Below are positions 23,170 through 34,104 of a stretch of 64,000 bases of DNA, piece after piece. The stretch is from Liolophura sinensis (lineage: Eukaryota; Mollusca; Polyplacophora; Chitonida; Chitonidae). Within the stretch, counting starts at the first letter, position 1. Every line of letters begins with the position of its first letter. Location of the stretch: positions 24,969,608 to 25,033,607 of the forward strand of contig NC_088300.1 in the NCBI RefSeq assembly GCF_032854445.1, given 5' to 3'. The notes below the pieces were generated by a model that was not told the origin of the DNA, made no database searches, and was given only the letters and a program-made list of their open reading frames with translations. The translations under genes and the position numbers were made by a program.

Positions 23170-23360
23170 CTAATCGAAACTGGGTTCACCACCGTTAATA
23201 TCGACGTCGTTGTTGTCTCTCAAATAGGTAAAGTACTGTGTATATAACGGTTGATTGACCGCAGTGGAGATGTTGTATCGGCTGCCGAAGAGATCCGTAT
23301 CTATGAGCTTGCATGTCGATGTACCGCACCGAGTACTGACCCTAGCCGTCTTCTGACCAC
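23170..23360 (-). CDS. Possible terminal exon, unknown protein
   Basis: On the minus strand an AG acceptor (CAG, 23361-23363, preceded by TTTATTG) is followed by 63 open codons to a TAG at 23170-23172. The frame begins in phase 1 and starts GQKTARVSTRCGTSTCKLI; the end is rich in Asp and Asn. Local GC is higher than the flanks and the residue mix is balanced rather than AT-driven, which is why I list it. It has no ATG of its own, and I recognise no family. Chance could give an open frame of this length in 64 kb, so the call is weak. Confidence 0.2.
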
Positions 23361-23925
23361 CTGCAATAAATCATCCGCAGCTCCGTATCGCGACCCCGAT
23401 ATCCAGCTCTAGCAGAGTTACAGGGTGGGTGACACCGGAAGAATCAGATACGGGGCCACCATCGAGCGGACCCAGCAAATGAAATGATGATTACTTGGCA
23501 GTTTGGCGTGGTTCAACCTACTGGTCGGTGGGTGCAGCTTTGGAAAATATCCAATAAACAAGTTTTAGAACGTCTAAATTAGGTCGGTAACGACATAGCC
23601 CTCATAGGTATTGGGCATTTGTCCGTCTTATGTACATCTACAATGTGTGTCAGTTCTGAGGAGCGTTAATCACTTCAGACGGTACTAAGAAGGGACTTTA
23701 CTTTAAAGGGGAAAAATCGCATAAATGAAGTCAACACTAGTAGAAAGATTATTGAAATCTTTTTTATTCTGCATATACTTTTACTATTTTATGTATTTGT
23801 TTTATTGAAATAAATGCATTCACGTATTTTGATAGTAACTTGCATGGTCTTTATGGAGCATGTTAATAGAGTATGTCACCTCTGACGTCATGACCACTTT
23901 TCTCTAGCCCTAAAATAGATATTTT

Positions 23926-24050
23926 GATGGTCGGGAGTTTCCCCCGGGCTCTGCCCGGTTTCCTCCGACCATAATGCTGACCGCCATCGTATAAGTGAAA
24001 TATTCTTGAGTACGGCGTAAAACATCATTCAAATAAATACCTAAATGAAT
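23926..24050 (+). repeat. SINE fragment, family A (body and tail)
   Basis: Well-preserved copy: GATGGTCGGGAGTTTCCCCC, GGCTCTGCCCGGTTTCCTCC, CCGCCATCGTATAAGTGAAA, TATTCTTGAGTACGGCG and AAAACATC, followed by an AAATA-type end. Head missing. Confidence 0.85.
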
Positions 24051-24238
24051 AAAACAGGTATTTATTGTCAGATTTTTTGTGTGTGTATAGACACACATTA
24101 CATGAGTAAAGTTAACAAGAATTTTACGCAGACTTGAACATAAACATGTAGAAAACTTGCAACGTCATTTGCGAAATACGTAAAAAAAATATATCGCCCT
24201 TAATGCTTTTAGATACAGTTTTCAACGCTCTTCCTCCT

Positions 24239-24446
24239 GGCTCCGGGATCACAAAGCAATCTTCGACTTTAAATCACTTTAAAATTGTTGTCTCTTTTAT
24301 TACATGGTCAAAATATTTGCTTGAAAACGTAAAATCTGGGTAAGTTATTGTACAACAAATTTCAGCTAAAATACGGAAAGAAAAATACCAAATTTAATGA
24401 TTGAAATTTTGACTTAAGTCTAAGATCGCTTTGTGATCTTGGGCCC
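24239..24446. mobile_element. MITE with about 40-bp imperfect terminal inverted repeats
   Basis: The left end has GGGATCACAAAGCAATCTTC followed by GACTTTAAATCA; the right end, reverse-complemented, reads AAGATCACAAAGCGATCTTA followed by GACTTAAGTCAA. The two arms match at roughly four positions in five. The interior (about 120 bp) is AT-rich and non-coding. This is the architecture of a non-autonomous DNA transposon. I did not identify a clear target duplication. The ATCACAAAGCGATCT core resembles the ends of the 130-bp element at 15162. Confidence 0.75.
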
Positions 24447-24449
24447 TGA

Positions 24450-26410
24450 TGCCCACTTTTATTTTACATCTTTTTTTATTTAACTATATATATAGGCTAC
24501 GTTCATTCTGACTTATCATTTTAATATGTTTCTGTTAATCCTACAACAAATTTCTGGTTAACTGCAACCAGTGGGTTAGTGACGTGAAAGATTTCTTGCC
24601 CGTACAATTTAGTATAATGAGTTCTTCTGGTAGGATTTTGCATGATTGTGTTGCTAGATACGGAGCGGCATTTTCCGCATCTTCTTAACTTCAAGCATTT
24701 TTATGTTGAGGTCCATGCCCTATGAATGTCCAGATAACTTGGGAAAGCTTGGAGGATGAAATTCCTTGTGTCTTTTCGATATTACAGAATAATACTTAAG
24801 AAGTACGTAACACTTGTCAGCAGCACACATATTTTCTGTCGCCAGTATTTTAAGATAGAGCATATTGCTTTTGAATGGCAAGTTTGGAAACCATTGTTAC
24901 AGTGTTTTGATAATGAGTACAGTGAAGAATGATTTGGTATAGCTAATTTGCAGAGTGAAACTCTGATACTGCTAGGTAAATAAAAAAATCCATATTAAAA
25001 TAATTGATTCTTTTTTTTCTTCTCTCGCTCAGCTTTAAGGTTCTTTCATTACAGCTAACGTATAAGGTGTTCCTGCCTAATCAGCGCCCTTTTCGAGAGC
25101 TATGTTCGCTGGGTGTACCTACAGAGCGGTCGAAGTGGTGTGATTTTCATCGTAGATAAGGGATAAGCTAGCAAACGTTAAAGGATCGATTCCCAGACGG
25201 GGCCGACCGTTGTAAATCACCGATTGGCACTAGGCATAAGCTGTTACTTGAAACACGCCTCTGACCTTTCCCATCTCCATTGACATACCGAGATCAGATT
25301 GGCCGGTCGCAATCACCCCCTCTGTTCTCGACAGAGTTTAATGAACTATAGGTGTGGCTGGCCCTACAAAACAGCGGATATCTGCCTTAACCTGTGGGGT
25401 CGTTAGTCCCTGGGTGGATGAGCATACCAGTCCCCAGTGTATACATGTTTACGAAGGTCGATTGCCCCGATCAAGGACTGATGTATGCCAGACATATACA
25501 CCATCCCCGCTTCTGATACGTCTCATCGTTATCTGCTCTCATGCCATTAAAAATATTCCACACTTGTTTGTGCCTGTATGCAATGCATTCGTGTCAGGCT
25601 TATTTTATGAATAGTCTTGTCATTTACATTATATGGTGCAACAGCTGGCCATTTGTTCTGGTTGAGATATAGAATGATGAGACTGTACTTAAATCCCGGA
25701 TTTTTTTCCCGGACCAGATGTCGAGAAATACCTGACCTTGATCTAAGCACGACTGACACATGTTTATTTTCGCCGTGATAAAGACATTATTGTAATATTG
25801 AGATGAGAGCCTGTCTGATTTTTTTTCTGACAAGCGCTTGAACACCTGTGTTTGACACTTACACGATGTCACGCAGTGAGCGGTGTTGTCTAATCACTTG
25901 TCCACAGTTGGCCACAGTTGTCGATTGCCTTGTTCCCGATGACAACCAAAATCATTGTTAATAATAATCTCTGCTCGGATATTACTCCATGTTGCGAAGT
26001 GTCAGCGGGCTAATCAGTGTGAATTTCCTATCTGTAAAACTGTTGATTGTACAACTGTAAAATGTCATATAGATCTCAATAAAGGTGTAGAAAACCGCAT
26101 GACACTAGCCAATTTACACTTTGTGCTATCCATACTATCAAATGTCATGTCAATCGAACTAAAGTCTGCCTATAGCGTTCTTCATTTAGCTGTAACAAGC
26201 AGCGTTTGTCATGCTCCCTTACGTGTGAGGTCCGTGGATCTGTGTATCATGCGATTATCTTTGGTATTTCTGTATCTCAACACAAGACTAGTCTTGGCTA
26301 CCCAGTTCATGTGAGTGATATTCCCCATAGCTACCAAGGAGGGCGTGGAAACGTGTTTCATTAACACTTAGGATAGTAACTATACTTTTCTTCTGTTCTT
26401 GGTGTGTATG
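24450..26410. other. Non-coding stretch, no gene seen
   Basis: I see no supported gene. A GC-richer part at about 25080-25560 contains GATCGATTCCCAG, which resembles a B box, and may be an old tRNA-derived repeat; I could not find a matching second copy in the window. Confidence 0.35.
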
Positions 26411-26414
26411 TTAC

Positions 26415-26694
26415 AATATTTAGACAATTTGCGATTTGTATTGATATGTATGGGTGCAAGCCTGATAAGCCTACATGTCCAGTCTCATCTGCGCAGTATG
26501 ATATTTCAAATATTGGAAAATGACATGATGGATTCAAAGCCCTATTTCTCAACAGTATTTAGACTACTGCGATTTGTATTGTAATATGTATGAGTGCAAG
26601 CGTGATATATGCCCTGTTTCATCTGTACGTTATCAAATATTAGCAAATGGCAAGATGGATTCAAGCCCTAGCTCACTGTTATCTACAAAAGACA
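26415..26694 (+). repeat. Tandem duplication, unit about 139 bp, two copies
   Basis: TTTAGACAATTTGCGATTTG at 26419 and TTTAGACTACTGCGATTTG at 26558 start two copies. Both continue with ATGTATGRGTGCAAGC, CATCTG, ATCAAATATT-like and GATGGATTCAA-GCCCTA blocks. Copies are clearly diverged with several small indels, so the event is old. Confidence 0.75.
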
Positions 26695-27207
26695 GTCCAT
26701 ATACAAGGTGCAGAAACCTTTGCAGACAAATTCTTCTTATTATTTATTAACCATATAATCCATATCCAAATGAAGTAAATTCTGATCTGGGATATTGACG
26801 TAAACTCCTTGTTTCTGATAATATTGTCTGTCATATTATATGCTACGTGCCCCCGAGCGAGACAGTCCCAAAACTTTTGTCCCTTAAGGCGAAATCTGGC
26901 CCATCCTCATAATGAAGGAATCTGGTAGAACGACATAAAGAAATTACAAAAACTTGTCTCAAGAAATATTCCTGGTTGCTGAATCTCATGCGACCTGACC
27001 TGAGAACACAGTATGTCTATAACTGTTTTGTCAGTGGCTGTCTTTTACGGCAAGGATCAGCCCGGTTCATTTTAACTAGGAATTCCAGGTTATCGTTTCG
27101 TTTGCAATCAATAATCGTTTACCCCTTACAAATAGGTTGAGCTCTTAACAACGGATGTCGCTATCGCTGTTGCCTTTGGTGAAAGGGCAGATATCAAATG
27201 TGATGTT

Positions 27208-27231
27208 GGGGGGGGGGGGGAGGGGGGGAGG
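27208..27231 (+). repeat. G-run, quadruplex-prone
   Basis: A run of 13 G, one A, 7 G, one A and 2 G, followed by further GGAGG and GGGGG tracts up to about 27262. Such a sequence can form G-quadruplex DNA, and its length is likely to be variable. Confidence 0.8.
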
Positions 27232-27777
27232 TTATGGAGGTTTGCTTGGGGGCAGTGGCGGTCTGACGTTTTCGGTTGGTCGTCGGACATAACATGCGCA
27301 GACCTCTATTTCTCTAGGTAAATATGAGCCCGACACTTGAGGATGGCGAAGACGTGAAACCATATTGCGGGTAAATTGAATTCCCTTCGCAATCGTTATC
27401 ACAAGTCGGCGTATCCTAACGACTACGAACATCTTAAAAAAAAACAATAGTCTCGTCGAATTTCTCGGCGTGTCAGAATGACGATTATCTCAAAATGCAA
27501 TTGGAATTTTGTTCATTTATGGCGAGTTCCATCCGTGATACAGAAGAAGGTGGCTAGTAACCACGAGCGGTTACCATGGAAACCATGTGTTGATATATTG
27601 GTGGCAGAAAGTGAAGGAATGTTGTAAGAAAAAAAGTGAAATATTGGCGATGCTAGATGAGTACAGGTATACGGAATTCGGATCACATCGTTGTTTTAAC
27701 ACTCTTACAAGCCAATAATGGTTAAACATGACCGCTTCATTGCCCATTTACTTTCGTTCTCTGGGTTTAATAGGCTA

Positions 27778-28150
27778 GCAATTTGACTGAAGTTCGTATA
27801 CAGCATCCAGGTGGAGGTCAACCCTTCGGTGCTCGCCCCTCTCGCTGGCATTTTTCAAATTTAAATTGCATATTAAGTTAATCGCTGGAAAACGTTTTTT
27901 TTTTCTTGTCAGACTTCATCAATGTGTAATACCCTGTTCGAGGTTAAGAAAGAAAAGATGTATCGCCCATTTGTTTTCTTTCCACGATTTTATTGGAATG
28001 GAGACTCGGCAATGTTGATTGAAGTTCTTAAAGTCAATGAAGGTCAGCCCTCTGGTGAATACCTCACTCGCTACATTTATCAATTTCAAATTGTTTTTTA
28101 AGTCAGAGACTGGAAACATTTTTTTATAATATTTCTTGTCCCTCTTCGAG
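27778..28150. repeat. Tandem duplication, unit about 229 bp, two diverged copies
   Basis: A block GCAATTTGACTGAAGTTC (about 27778) and GGCAATGTTGATTGAAGTTC (about 28007) each begin a copy; both continue with GGTCARCCCT, CTCGCT, ATTTTTCAAATT-like, AGTTAATCGCTGGAAAACGT-like and a T-run plus CTTGTC. The 99-codon minus-strand frame at 27919-28218 falls across the second copy and has no recognisable domain. Confidence 0.65.
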
Positions 28151-28751
28151 AATACTGCAAAACATGTTTTAAAAAATTTAAAAAGGAAGTGAACCTTTGA
28201 TACCGAAGCTGGAACCACGTAGTAAAAGATATTACTTGACTTAAGGCCATGCTTTTTCTAAGCGTAACAGATACTATAACAACAACATGTATAGTAATAA
28301 ATCATTGAAGTAGTAGTAGAAACTCTAAAATAAATGTCATCAGGATCGAGAACATCTCTCTCCCAAACTGAGTGGTATAGAAATTTTTGACAGTTGATAA
28401 AGCGTTAAGAGCATTTTTCAAATCTCTTGTCGGCATGTAAAAACTCGGATGGGTCGGATGCGATATTTCATCTGAAGCTAAGAAGTCGTTGGCAGTGTTG
28501 CATTCCGGCTGTGAGCAATGTGACAGTGATAAAGATTTATTTGAGATATTCTCGTCTTGTCCCAGTCGTGGAGGTTGTCAGGCTATGAATGACACACTTA
28601 CTACCGGCGTATTCTCCCGCCTAGTTTAGTCTAGCCTAATATATTCTCTGGAGAGTCCAACTCCGTCCACTGAATATAGAAAGGGTTTCGGGACGCTCCT
28701 ATGTGATAGCACCATGGCTGGCCGCACGTGACTGTTACATGCAGGCTGCAT

Positions 28752-29061
28752 TATTATGGAAGGGGATAAAAAACCGTATGCGCGTAACTTTGAACGTTGC
28801 CAGTTCTACACTGCCGTGTAAGTCTGCAGCTTCTGTTATGTGTCTACCGACAGTCGTCTATGTGGCTACCGAAATGTGGGTAAAATGTGTAATCTGAGCA
28901 TTGTAAATTGTCATGCTGCAGGTTCTATCTTTCGATGGCGTGCATTTGTTTCCACCATTACAGTTCTGGCTATGAATGAGAACGCATGTGCCAGTAACAC
29001 TATTAGCCACATGCACGTCTTACAACACTGCACTCGTCTGTCATAATGCGCCATTATGACA
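28752..29061 (+). repeat. Family E repeat, left copy of an inverted pair
   Basis: Aligns with the reverse complement of 30478-30716 over most of its length: ATGGAAGGGGATA, GTAACTTTGAACGTTG, AGTTCTACACTGC, GTAAGTCTGCAGCTTCTG, GCTACCGAAATGTGGGTA and TGTAATCTGAGCATTG. A 22-bp block with a second CTACCG (about 28850) is extra here, as is about 60 bp near the inner end. It ends with a palindrome (29039-29061). Confidence 0.85.
29039..29061. repeat. 10-bp perfect palindromic hairpin, 3-nt loop
   Basis: TGTCATAATG, loop CGC, CATTATGACA. It lies at the inner end of the left family E copy and is followed by CAGGGGGC. The equivalent part of the right copy (TGTCATAACGGTGCA in that copy's direction) has lost the perfect symmetry. 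Confidence 0.85.
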
Positions 29062-29694
29062 ACAGGGGGCTCTGTAATCAACAAGACGAAAAAAATGATA
29101 ATCGCTCCCAATCCTGGAAGTACAGTCCACTTTACGGCAAACTGTTGAGTAGTTGTTGTTGTTAAGATAATAAGGCGTCAATCATGGATGAGTTATGCTA
29201 ATTACACAAAACAGCCAGGACTTTTTAGTAGTTTTGCTGATGATTTCATTGCAAATGTTATGACAATTTTTGAAAACTCTTTTGAATTTGTAATAATATT
29301 ATGAGGGTTGCAAATATTTCAGCAGTTGATTCAAATTTGTTGTTGTTTACATTTTGGTCGAAGTAGTCCCTAGTCCCCACCATCATCTTGCATCGGGACA
29401 ATCACAGTCAGAAGTTGCCCAGCAGCCACATGGGTTAAGGGGGCCCCTAAATGTACACTGACATTCAAAATGTAACATTGATGTGTTTTTTGGATTGTTG
29501 TTTTGTTTTGTTTTTTAATTTTTTGTTTCTTTGTTTTTTTTGCATATGTGGCAGGTGACAATCCATATGTTTGCCCAGGGGGCCATGATATTATTATGCT
29601 TAGACATGTTAGACTAAAGACGTACAGCCCTAGTACCTAGGCCATGAATCCGATATAAATAGAAACATTTTAAATAAGTCCCCTTATGACATTG

Positions 29695-30038
29695 ACCGTC
29701 CCGGATAGCACAGTTTGTAGAACGTCCGCTTCGGGAGCGGTAGATCCAGGATGAATCGTAGGTCGAGTCACACCTAAGACTTTAAAAGAGGAAGTTGCAG
29801 CTTCCTCGCTTGGCGTTCAGTGCAACGACTGACTGACCCGTATCATTATAATGGCTCGGGCAGGGCAACTTACTTGCCTTCGGTAATTTGTCTCAGTGAA
29901 GCAGCACTAGATGAAAGAGCGGTGGAAATCCGTCCTGCAACAAGGAGGCCTCTCACTTACACCCCAAGGATTCCTTCGTCGTCATACGTCTGAAAAATTG
30001 TTAAGTACGACGTTAAACCCCAAGCACTCACTCACTTA
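29695..30038 (+). repeat. SINE, family B, tRNA-Pro-like head, full length
   Basis: The head has TAGCACAGTTTGTAGAACG (A box) and CCGCTTCGGGAGCGG, an anticodon arm whose loop TTCGGGA gives CGG, a proline anticodon; GGTCGAGTCAC is a B-box remnant. The body holds TTAAAAGAGGAAGTTGCAGC, TGACTGACCCGTATCA, AAATCCGTCCTGCAACAAGG and GATTCCTTCGTCGTCATACG. The tail is AAAAATTGTTAAGTACGACG, TTAAACCCC and a CACT simple repeat. Length about 340 bp. A 69-codon frame across its tail is spurious. Confidence 0.85.
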
Positions 30039-30477
30039 CCCTTCACATTTGCTCACTGAGTATTACTTTCGCTTTCAAGGACAACGACAACAACAACTGT
30101 GCACTTCCATTATATATTGAACCCAACGTCAAACAGAAATGAAAGCAAGTTCTACGATTATACATGTACTGATTGGAAATCTTATCAGAAAAGCAATGGT
30201 GTATTTGGAGCAGTTTGCTTGTAACTTTATTTAACTTTTATTTGAACTTCATGAGAGCCCTATCATTAATACCAGTAAAGTTATATGGCCCGTTGATGTA
30301 CCAAGAGTCATGAGAGTACTAGCCAACAGCCAACACAAGAATACATACCAAAAATAGTCTCGGGGCAATAAAATTTTGAAACATAAAGTCTAATAAATTT
30401 ACCTTTCACCAAAAGAAAATATTTCTTATGAAGTAAGAAACAAAAGAGTACACAACTACGTCAGAACTTGGGAAATG

Positions 30478-30716
30478 TTCCGATGCACCGTTATGACACC
30501 AGGGGGCGCTAATTCCTACCTTGAAATTTCAATGCGCTTACAAACTTTCTCGTTGGAAAGACAGAACCTACGGCATCACAATTTGCAATGTTCAGATTAC
30601 ATACCATACCCACATTTCGGTAGCCACATACCAGAAGCTGCAGACTTACATAGCAGTGTAGAACTTACAACGTTCAAAGTTACACGCATATGGTTTTGGT
30701 GGATATCCCCTTCCAT
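30478..30716 (-). repeat. Family E repeat, right copy of an inverted pair
   Basis: Inverted partner of 28752-29061. The outer ends of both copies are the ATGGAAGGGG side, and the inner ends are the side with the CAGGGGGC-type block, so the pair has the geometry of long terminal inverted repeats around 1.4 kb. A 96-codon plus-strand frame over it is antisense to the repeat and is not called. Confidence 0.85.
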
Positions 30717-31470
30717 ATATTATATATTAAGTTTTATTTATACATTTTTCACATATATGATCTAAAAATTCTTTAGAAATGAAGGCCATGTAGGATAACT
30801 ATCTAAAAAATTTCATGGTCTAGTGCACGCAGGCAAAGGCACACCGCGGGATAGACAATTCATTGTGTTGGAGCTCCAACATGGCTGCGAGTGCAAATTA
30901 TCTATTGGTAATGGAAAACCACGTGTCCGGATTAAACCCTGACCTTTGATGAGCTACTGGCAAACTCTCCCATATGTGACATACACCATAGTGGGGGCAA
31001 AGTGATAATTATCAAACTTCATATAATAGAGCACCATCGACCGTTCATTGTTATCAAAGACCCCAGAACTATAATGCTAAGGGTATTAATTTACGGATGT
31101 ATTGATAGACCGATGACCTTTTTATGCCCTTAACAAAGTGATACTTTCCAATGCATCGCTGTGCTTCCGTCGAAGTTTGTATTTACCCATGTTGCAATAT
31201 CATTTACTGAGTCTTACAGTCATGTAGTGTGTACTGTGCGCCTATGCTCTTAGTATGTTGGTAGGTTGGAGAGCCTTGTATGTACATACACTAATGTAGA
31301 GGTGAAAGTTGCGATGTGTCACTATATGCTGTGTTATGTGTTGGCATGTGTGATATACATTCATGTATACATGTAAGCACTAAATATGATGTTATAGAGC
31401 AATGCATATATACGCACGGCTGTAGCGTTATATGTTTCGATGCGTCATAGTCATGCCAGGGACATATCGA

Positions 31471-31612
31471 AATGCGGTGGGTCTTGAGTGCGGTAGTTCT
31501 TGTGTGTGGTGGTTGTTAGGTGCAGTGGTTCTCGAGCGCGGATTCTTCGGAGCCGTGGCTCTTGAATGTGGTGGATCTTGAGCGCGGTGGTTGTTGTGTG
31601 CAGTGGCTGTTA
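31471..31612 (+). repeat. Degenerate G/T-rich minisatellite, about 18-bp unit
   Basis: Variants of GCGGTGGTTCTTGAGTGC repeat about eight times with substitutions and indels, for example GTGCAGTGGTTCTCGAGCGC and ATGTGGTGGATCTTGAGCGC. No ORF. Confidence 0.75.
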
Positions 31613-31954
31613 ATTACAGTCTGTGAATTATTCCATTGAACGCCTTAGGTATCGAAATATATAGCATTTTAATACTTGTAAATATCTAAGCTGTGATACG
31701 AAAGGCAATAATTGGTGTAGACCTAAGGGTTGAAGCTTGATCGGGTGGGGGTAGATGGTGGTTGACGTCAACCTTTAGCACTCATGATACCGCACATTAT
31801 CACATAGGTATGATATACCGAAATTGTCAGCTGACCCTATACTCTTACCCATGTGCTCTCATCGCACAACAATAAGGCTGAACCTGGAATATTCATTCAT
31901 TCAGCCCTGCGCCTCCCCCAACCCATACCTCACAAAAGAAAATACCAAATGCAG

Positions 31955-31994
31955 CAGTTAAGCTAAATCAGCGACCACAGTGTGATAATCGTTC
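31955..31994 (+). repeat. Possible dispersed repeat, family D, short fragment
   Basis: CAGCGACCACAGTGTGATAA resembles the GACGACAGTGTGATAG core of family D, but the match is only about 20 bp. Confidence 0.3.
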
Positions 31995-32310
31995 CTACGA
32001 GTATTTGACATTTCTACACCAATATTGTGTCCATTGGTTGTATTGTATTAATAGCCTTGTTTGGACGGAATTAATTATATGAAGATGCGCAAAATGCGTG
32101 AAATACGCAACCATAATGCCTATATGTAACCTTTTCAATGTTAACTCCAAAATTTTGGCGGTGGCGGGAGAGGGAAGCATTTATAATGTTAGATTAACAC
32201 TATTTAAATTTAACACTTTACAAAGATGCTTAGAAAATGCTCTAAACACTCTCTTAGGCCAGATTAGGACTTTTGAGTGTTCTGATCCGCGTTAGAAATG
32301 TTTTTAGCAG

Positions 32311-32435
32311 CCAGCGGATGGTCGTGTTTGCTGCCACCAAAATGTTAATCAACTTCGTATAAGTGAAATATTCTTGAGTACGGCGTAAAACACCAATCAA
32401 ATATATGAATAAATAAATAAATAAATAAATAAATA
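32311..32435 (+). repeat. SINE fragment, family A (tail)
   Basis: CCAGCGGATGGTCGTG, a deleted central part, then GTATAAGTGAAATATTCTTG, AGTACGGCGTAAAACACC and AATCAAATATATG, ending in an AAAT simple repeat. The 3' end is one of the best preserved in the window. Confidence 0.85.
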
Positions 32436-33256
32436 GTGCAGACATGTATGATGCCGAGTTCGTCTGAATAAGCCATCTTACCCTTCACCTTGATCCCTGG
32501 GTCATCCTCATTACGATCTTAAAATGAGCTCATACTTCGGCCATGATATTTCCCAGTCATTGTTGAAGAACTACAGTGACAATTTATCTCTATGGTGACT
32601 GGTTTCCATTAGTTACCTGGTTAGCAGCAGTTTGCCGGGGCTGATGTTGACAAAACTATTTCCATGCTTTTAATGGTTATATTGTTAATCGTGTGCGTTT
32701 TTACAACAAGGCTACACTCACAGATTTCTATAGCATGTTATTTATATTTTGCCTATATTGTAAAATCACGCATAGAACCTGTTCGAATTGTTTACTTCAT
32801 TCTTATTAACATTTTTTCATCTGGTGTAGTTGGGTACATGCCCCCTCTAGAATGCCCCCTCGATGGTTACTACATGTGGTACACTAATCTTTTACAGCAT
32901 GAAACTGTCGTTAGCTTGAGCAAAGAAGTGTTAGTAAATCACCAATCAAAGTAAATAAATCAATAAAAAATACCGTCAGTTATGCTTTAGTTTGATTAAT
33001 GAGGTCATTTGTTGCATCGATTTGGGTTAAATCACGTGTGTTGAACAAACGTATGTTAATCAGAAGAAAAAAATATGACCTGTTCTTTTCTTTCAGTGGA
33101 AGACAACACCCATTGAAGTGGTGTCCCATGTTTTTTGTTACTTATGGGAAAGTATCTTTTGAGTTATCCTGTGCAGTCACTGAGCGATTGAGTGATTAAT
33201 GTATGTTGAGTGTGGATATCAAAAGCTCTTTTGTGGACAAACTTTCTTCAACAACC

Positions 33257-33576
33257 GTCACAGTTTGCTGGACAGCTCAATCAAACTTGCAGATTATTGA
33301 GGCACTTTTTAATAACAGTGCATGACTTCGAGGTTCAAACAGTCATTTACACACACTAAACGGAAAATATCATGTGATATATCAGATAGTCTTGTTGCTA
33401 GAGGCCCGCCTTGAAGTGTTCGTAACAGTTGCTAGTCAGCTCAATCAAACTTTCAGATAATTGAGGTACATTTTAATAACAGTGCATGACTTCGAGGTTC
33501 AAATAGTCATTTACACACACTCCACCGAAAATATCATGTGATATATCAGATAGCCTTGTCGCTAGAGACCCGCCTT
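33257..33576 (+). repeat. Tandem duplication, unit about 164 bp, two copies
   Basis: CAGCTCAATCAAACTT starts at 33273 and again at 33437. Both copies share AATAACAGTGCATGACTTCG, AGGTTCAAAYAGTCATTTAC, AAAATATCATGTGATATATC and AGAGRCCCGCCTTGA. Only about one base in ten differs, so this is a younger duplication than those at 26415 and 27778. Confidence 0.9.
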
Positions 33577-33631
33577 GATGCCTCTTGTCATTCAAACGAT
33601 GCAGTAATAACATACTAGCTACAGTAACATA

Positions 33632-33693
33632 CTGGCAGTTTGACCCGTCAGCTTTGCCTTGAACGGGAACTTTGCCCGGAACCAAACTGCCAG
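33632..33693. repeat. 11-bp inverted repeat, possible stem-loop
   Basis: CTGGCAGTTTG at 33632-33642 and CAAACTGCCAG at 33683-33693 are perfect reverse complements around a 40-nt GC-richer loop. Function unknown. Confidence 0.5.
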
Positions 33694-34104
33694 AAGCAGC
33701 TGAAATGTCTTAACTTTCCCTCGCATGTTCCGTCTCCCGAATTCTATAATGTGCTGTCAGGCTACGGTTTGATGGTAGGATCATTGTTCAGCATTCAGCA
33801 GTGCTAAGTTCAGCTTGTTTCTTTGTGCATCCTGACTACTTCGCTAATGAGGTTGGGACAAGCCTTTTCAAAACAGGCAACAAAAGATCGCCACCAGCCG
33901 CCATAAGCCGTGAGCTCTTGGGCATTTCTACCATGTCATCTGCTCGATTCCAAATTGTATCAGCTAAGCCTATGTGCGTCTGTACTGCGCTAACTGCGTG
34001 CAGTACCGCCAAGGCCCAGTTCTGTGTAATTAGTCGGACGGAAAAAACCAATCCATTGAAGCAACATGACAATTTCGTTCTTTATGCTGATGAAAAAGCC
34101 TAAG

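Larger units (their letters stand above)
19598..24238 (+). other. Start of intron 1 of the THIK-like gene
   Basis: Begins with GTAAGT, a consensus donor. I searched by eye for an exon starting with a filter sequence and a TM2 and saw none, either here or further downstream. The stretch holds only SINE pieces, a dispersed repeat and one possible minus-strand exon. If no exon 2 lies before 64000, the intron exceeds 44 kb; the gene could also be broken or split by assembly. Confidence 0.5.

Noticed and set aside
33801-34103. Overlapping 100- and 78-codon frames on opposite strands
   Set aside because: Mirror frames in a GC-richer patch; neither shows a domain or splice context.
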